From positions 34,265,925-34,329,924 of the forward strand of contig NC_083885.1 in the NCBI RefSeq assembly GCF_032452875.1: a stretch of DNA of 64,000 nt, read 5' to 3'. The notes under the pieces are model-generated. The model was not told the DNA's origin and did not search any database. It saw only the letters and a program-made list of their open reading frames with translations. The position numbers were made by a program, and so were the translations under genes. Positions 59,184-64,000 of the stretch are shown one piece after another; positions within the stretch are counted from its first letter, which is position 1; the number at the start of each line of letters is the position of its first letter. This DNA is from Bos javanicus (lineage: Eukaryota; Chordata; Mammalia; Artiodactyla; Bovidae).

Positions 59184-59320
59184 TCACTTCCCTGGTGATC
59201 CAGCGGTTAAGACTCTACACTTTAAATGCAGGGACCTCAGGTTCAATCCCTGGTTGTGGAACGAAGAACCCACATGATACACAGCATGACTGAATTTTAA
59301 AAAAGAAAAAAAAAAAAAGA
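59184..59320 (+). mobile_element. CHR-type SINE
   Basis: 'cacttccctggtgatccagc', 'caggttcaatccctggttgt' and 'cacatgatacacagcatgac', ending in an A-rich tail. Confidence 0.85.
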
Positions 59321-59825
59321 CACACACATACAATCACGTTTTCTCTAACAAATGAGTGACTAGGGGTAAAGGAAACACAAACCTCAACTTCTAAAAAATA
59401 AGTGAGTGAATCTGGACAAAGGAAACACATGCATTACAATTTTTTAAAACAAATAAGTGAATTGGGAAGGGAAAAACAAAGACAGGAAATAAAAAACTCA
59501 GGATGACATCTAAAGATACAATTCCTGCAATTCCTTGCCAGAGGCTGACCCCAAAACTTTCAGTAGCAGCCACTGCAGAGGAAAGCACCCCCTGTAGCAA
59601 CATTTACGATATTCAAGAGATATTTTAAAATAAACAAAAAGAGAAAATTATTGTTCAGAAGACGTGAAACTCTTTTTGTTACTGAGCCTCAAAACAAAGT
59701 TCTCCACGGACAGAATAAATACGACTTCCCTTCCCTTTATCCCCCTGCCTGGAAATCTAGTTCCTTCTCAGTCACCAAGTAGGGAGCCTGCCTCTCCTGC
59801 CTGGGCTGTGCAGGTACAGAAAGAA
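59321..59825. other. Intergenic DNA, no feature recognised
   Basis: A-rich, no gene seen. Confidence 0.45.
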
Positions 59826-59829
59826 GGGG

Positions 59830-60245
59830 CACTCTATCAGTTTTTAAAACTTTTTTTATCAAACTATATCAAGCATACATTAAAATGCACACAAGTGTGC
59901 TGTCCAGTAAAATTTTACAAAATGTACCTGTGTACCCAGCACTCAGCTCAAGAAACAGCATTACCAACATGCCTGGAGCCCCCTCCCAGCCAATGCCTTT
60001 CCGAAGGCAAACACTGCCCAGACTTATAATACCATAGATGTGCTTTTCCTGTTTTGGAACTCATATAAATAGAATCATTCAGTGTCTGGCTTCCTTCACT
60101 CAACCCTGTGTGTGTGAGTTGCCCATACATAGCTTGCGGTTGAAGTGTGTTCATCTTCATTGCAGAATTCTGTCGTGTGGCTATACCACAACTTAAGTCT
60201 CCTGCAGATGGGCAGATCTGTCCATTCTTGGTCAGGAAAATAAAG
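59830..60245 (-). repeat. Old L1 3'-end-like fragment, tentative
   Basis: 'aagcatacattaaaatgcac', 'gaaacagcattaccaacatg' and 'gtctggcttccttcactcaa' resemble reverse L1M-type 3' sequence. Confidence 0.5.
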
Positions 60246-61135
60246 ACAATCACACGTTGCACATGGGTATTTTTAACTTAGCTAACTCTTAATGATTTAA
60301 GTGCCTGCATTCAGAAGATGCCAGTGTTATTTTATTTGCCAGTTATTCCTAAACTTTTAATTCTGACATCTGAAAACTATCAGTCTGGCAGCTGACATTA
60401 CTTGGATCAATAAAATCTATTTTTTGTAACCAAACATGGCTCAGTCCTGTAGCCAAGCGACCAAAAGACATATAGGAAAAAAATGTAAGAATTTGGCTCA
60501 CTCTTTTTCAATTAGACTCAATACTTATAGACAACATTTACTGAAACATTATTGTGAGTTACAAACTGCACTAAATATTTTGCCTGTATTATTTCTTTCA
60601 GTCCTGACAAACACCTCAACAGGACCTTACAGCTTTGTCCTAAGCACCTAGCATAGGATCTAAGAAACCACACCCTAAAAAAGTGCTTATTAAATAAGGC
60701 AATGAATGAATAATAGCAGATACCATTCATAGGGCTCAAAGTATATGCCAGGAACTGTGCCAACTGCCTACATTCATTATCATATTTAGTCTTCTCAGCA
60801 CACCTGAGATAACCTAGGAGACAACTTTGGAGGTGCTGCCCACCTCACAAGTCTCCACTCTCTCTGAAAATCACCCCCTGCTTCAGGCAGGGTCTTGGTC
60901 GACAACCAGACTAGGGACCAACCACGCCAAGCAGACCACCCACGGCTATCAGCCTGCCACAGCAGAAGGCCCTGCACCTAGAGTAATCAGCTCTGTGCCC
61001 AGAGGGCAGTGTGCTAATGGGACACACAGGACGTCTTGTACAAAAGGCCACTTCACCAACGTCAGGAAGCATAGCCAACTACAGACACACAGAAGTAAAA
61101 ACAGCAGCTTAGGCAACATGAGCTGACAGAGGAAC
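60246..61135. other. Intergenic DNA with MIR scraps
   Basis: Reverse MIR-like text near 60535-60620 and 60715-60815 ('tatgccaggaactgtgccaa'). No gene signal. Confidence 0.45.
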
Positions 61136-62017
61136 ATGTCCCACAGGAAGGAACAATAAAACCTCAGGAGAAGAACCAAGTGAGGTAGAGACAGGCAACC
61201 TGTCCAATAAAGAGTTCAAGGTAATGATTATTAAGATGATCAAAGAACTCAGGAAAAGAGTGGACAATAAACAGAGTGAGAAGCAAGAGGTTTTTAACAG
61301 AGTTAGAAAATATATAAAGAAGAACTAAAGAGAGATGAAGAATATAATAATTGAAACAAAAAATACACTAGATGGTATCAACAGTACATTAAATTATACT
61401 GAGGAATGAATCCATGAGCTGGACAAAAATGGAAATCACTGAAGCTGAACAGGAAAAAAAAAAAAGGACAAAAATCAATGAGGACAGTTTAAGAGACCTC
61501 TGGGACAACATCAGGCACACTAACACTCATATCGTAAGAGCCTGAAAGAGAAGACAGAAAGAACCGGGCAGAGAACATATCTGAAGACATAATACCTGAA
61601 AATTTCCCTAACCAAGGAAAGGAAACAGACATCCAGATTTAGGAAGCACGGTGTCCCAAATAGGATCAGCCCAAAGAAGACAGCACCAAGACACACTGTA
61701 ATTAAAGTGGTAAAAATGTTTTAAAAAGAGAAAATACTAAAAGGTCACAAGGGCATGATATACTTAGAGTGATAAAAGGGGGAAACATACCACCTAGAAA
61801 ACTGGACCCAGCATGGCTTTCATTCAGGTTTGATGGAGAGATAAAGTTTTACATACAGGCAAAAGCTGAAGTTTACCACCACCAAACCAGCTTTACAAGA
61901 AACGTTAAAGGGATTTCTAACTGAAAAAGAAAAGGCCACAACCAGAAACATGAAAATTATAAAAGGAAAAAGCTCATCAGTAAAGGCAAATATACAGCAA
62001 AGGCAGTAAATCAATCA

Positions 62018-62981
62018 TGTACAAACCTGTGGTCCTAGTGTAATTAGATTAACTAGTTTTCTGTGAGTATGGTTTCAGTGTGTCTGCCCTGTGATGCCCT
62101 CTTGCAACACCTACCGTCTTACTTGGGTTTCTCTTACCTTGGGCATGGGTATCTCTTCACAGCTGCTCCAGCAAAGCACAGCCAATGCTCCTTACCTTGG
62201 ACGAGGGGTATCTCCTCACCACCGCCCTTCCTGACCTTCAACGTGGGATAGCTCCTCTAGGCCCTCCTGTGCCCGCTCAGCCATGGCATGGGGTAGCTCC
62301 TCCCGCCCGCCGCCCCTGGCCTCGGGCTTAGTGGGGTGGGGTAACTCCTCCCGGCCGCCGCCCCTGGCCTCGGGCTTAAGGGCGTGGGGTATCTCCTCTC
62401 AGCCGCGCCCCCGACCTCGGACATGGGGTAGCTCCTCTCGGCCGTTCCTGCGCCGTCGCAGTCTGACACTCTCGGCCGCTGCCCCTGACCTTGGACACGG
62501 GGTAACTCCTCTCGTCGCTGCCCCTGACCTCGGACGCTGGGGATCTCCTCTTGGCCTCTCCCCCTGGCCTCGGGCGTGGGGTTGCTCCTCCCAGCCGCCG
62601 CCCCTGGCCTCAGGCATGGGGGCGTGGGGTAGCTCCTCCCCACCGCCGCCCCTGGCCTCGGGCTTAAGGGCGTGGGGTATCTCCTCTCAGCCGCCCCCCC
62701 TGACCTCGGACGTGGGGTAACTCCTCTTGGCCACCACCCTTAGGGCATGGGGTCCTCGCAGCTTCTGCCCCTGACCTCGGACGTGGGGTAGCTCCTCTCG
62801 GGCTGCGCTTAGCGCACCCATCGCAGCCGCCTGCCCTGTAGCGCACCCGTTGGCATCACTGACTCGATGGACATGAGTCTGAGTGAACTCCGGGAGTTGG
62901 TGATGGACAGGGAGGCCTGGTGTGCTGCAGTTCGTGGGGTCACAAAGAGTTGGACACGACTGAGCTACTGATCTGTACAAA
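62018..62981 (+). mobile_element. Composite VNTR retroposon with 8-bp target duplication
   Basis: TGTACAAA occurs at 62018-62025 and 62974-62981, and the L1 text is continuous across it. The insert (62026-62973, 948 bp) has a unique head to about 62280, a GC-rich VNTR (62280-62850) and a BovB-type 3' end (about 62853-62973). No poly(A) is seen. It could be an SVA-like composite element or an internally deleted BovB whose 5' UTR carries the VNTR. Confidence 0.75.
62280..62850 (+). repeat. GC-rich VNTR, about 12 units of about 36-50 bp
   Basis: Units read close to 'gtggggtagctcctctcggc' plus 'cgccgcccctgacctcggac', with variants. CpG-rich. Open frames on both strands here are repeat artefacts. 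Confidence 0.92.
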
Positions 62982-63177
62982 GCTAGTGAGAAGGCTAAAA
63001 GGCAAAAATAGCAAAATCATCTATAGCTACAATAACCAGCTAAGGGATACACAAAACAAAAAGATGTAAAATACGATGTCAAAAACAGTAATCATGAGGG
63101 GAGGAGAGTTTAAAAATTCAGGGATATTAAAATGCATTTGAAATTCGGAGATCAGCATCTTAAAACAATCATAGGTA

Positions 63178-63190
63178 GATAGATAGATAG
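63178..63190. repeat. (GATA)n microsatellite, short
   Basis: About three to four 'agat' units ('gtagatagatagatag'). Confidence 0.7.
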
Positions 63191-63270
63191 AACTCATGGT
63201 AACCACAGACTAAAAATCTATCAGAAATACACATACCAAAAAAAGAGAGATAGAGAGAAAGGAATCCAAA

Positions 63271-63471
63271 GAAAGAAAAGAAAGTCTCGCTCAGTTGTAT
63301 CCGATTTGTTGGGATCCCATAGATTGTAGCTTGCCCCACTACTCTGTCCATGGAATTCTCCAGGCAAGAGTACTGGAGGGGGTTGTCATTTCCTTCTCCA
63401 GGGGATCTTCCCTACCCCGGGTCTCCTGAATTGCAGGCAGATTCTTTATCAACTGAGCCACTAAGGAAGCC
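63271..63471 (-). mobile_element. Bov-tA SINE, 13-bp target duplication
   Basis: Flanked by AAAGGAATCCAAA at 63258-63270 and 63472-63484. Reverse orientation with an A/G-rich tail at left, 'ctcgctcagttgtatccg', and 'tctttatcaactgagccac' at right. Confidence 0.95.
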
Positions 63472-63963
63472 AAAGGAATCCAAACATAACACTAAAGATA
63501 GTCATCAATTCACAAGGAAAGAGAACAAAAGAAGAAAAACTCAACAAAAAAGAACCTACAGAAACAAGCCCAAAACAGTGAACAAAATGGCAATAAGAAT
63601 ATTACCTATCAATGACTTCTTTAAATGTAAATGGGCTAAATGCTGTAATCAAAAGACACAGATTGGCTGAATGAATACAAAAACGAAACCCATATATATG
63701 GTGGTTATAAGAGAATCACTTCAGATCTTAAGACACATACAGACTAAAAGTGAGGGAATGGAAAAAGGTATTCTATGCAAACGGAAGTCAAAAGAAAGCC
63801 AGGGTAGCAATACTTGTATCAGACAAAATAGACTTTAAAACAAAGACTGTAACAAGAGATAAAGAAGGACATTACAAAATGATCCAAGGATCAATCTGAG
63901 AAAAAGATATAACAATTGTAAATATATATGCATCCAACACAGGAGCACATCAGAAAGAATAAA

Positions 63964-64000
63964 ATCAGATCAGATCAGATTAATCACTCAGTCATGTCCG
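63964..64000 (-). mobile_element. BovB 3' end, cut by window edge
   Basis: 'cagatcagatcagatt' followed by 'aatcactcagtcatgtccg' is the start of a reverse BovB or BOV-A2 terminus; it continues past the window. Confidence 0.75.

Larger units (their letters stand above)
61140..63963 (+). mobile_element. Old L1 (ORF1 and start of ORF2), interrupted three times
   Basis: ORF1-type text ('ttcaaggtaatgattattaa', 'acatacaggcaaaagctgaa', 'accagctttacaagaaacg') is followed after the composite insert by 'aagctagtgagaaggctaaa', then 'taaatgtaaatgggctaaat' and 'agacacagattggctgaatg' just before and in ORF2. Frames are full of stops. Insertions: 62026-62973, 63271-63471 and 63964 onward. Confidence 0.8.

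Noticed and set aside
62257..62720. Frames of 128-145 codons on both strands, and a CRISPR-like spacing
   Set aside because: VNTR units have no unique spacers and the host is a mammal; the frames are repeat artefacts.

Overview
The window is mammalian nuclear DNA from a ruminant of the family Bovidae. The evidence is the repeat content: BovB/RTE fragments, BOV-A2 and Bov-tA SINEs, CHR-type tRNA-derived SINEs and L1 3' ends. It carries one protein-coding gene, CDH5 (VE-cadherin, cadherin-5), complete on the + strand. Family and human comparisons are from memory; no search was run.

CDH5 layout. The inferred promoter and non-coding exon 1 lie at about 5.88-6.12 kb. The ATG is in exon 2 (17998). 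Eleven coding exons (2-12) follow, ending at TAG 41945-41947, then a 3' UTR of about 1.6 kb with AATAAA at 43526-43531. All introns read GT..AG and exon phases join without a break. The joined CDS is 2352 nt (783 aa plus stop), against 784 aa for human CDH5 as recalled. The protein has a signal peptide, a short propeptide ending at a furin-type RRQKR site, five extracellular cadherin repeats starting with the type II DWIW motif, one membrane segment and a cytoplasmic tail with p120- and beta-catenin-binding regions.

Region by region. 1-5.88 kb is upstream DNA with old MIR fragments, one Bov-tA SINE and a C-rich tract. 5.88-6.12 kb is the promoter, with a FOX:ETS composite motif, G-rich Sp1-like boxes and exon 1. 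6.12-17.97 kb is intron 1, with two perfect inverted repeats and a CHR SINE nested in L1. 18.2-25.2 kb is intron 2, with a GGT-rich minisatellite, BovB, L1 tails and a candidate regulatory cluster. 25.2-41.9 kb holds exons 3-12; intron 3 contains a CA-rich repeat of about 0.93 kb. 43.55-64 kb is downstream intergenic DNA, mostly nested retroelements. The most unusual one is a VNTR-bearing composite retroposon of about 0.95 kb at 62.03-62.97 kb, flanked by an 8-bp target duplication inside an old L1.

I found no second gene, no functional RNA gene and no undescribed multi-gene system. The remaining long open frames are GC-rich chance frames, simple-repeat frames or retroelement remnants.
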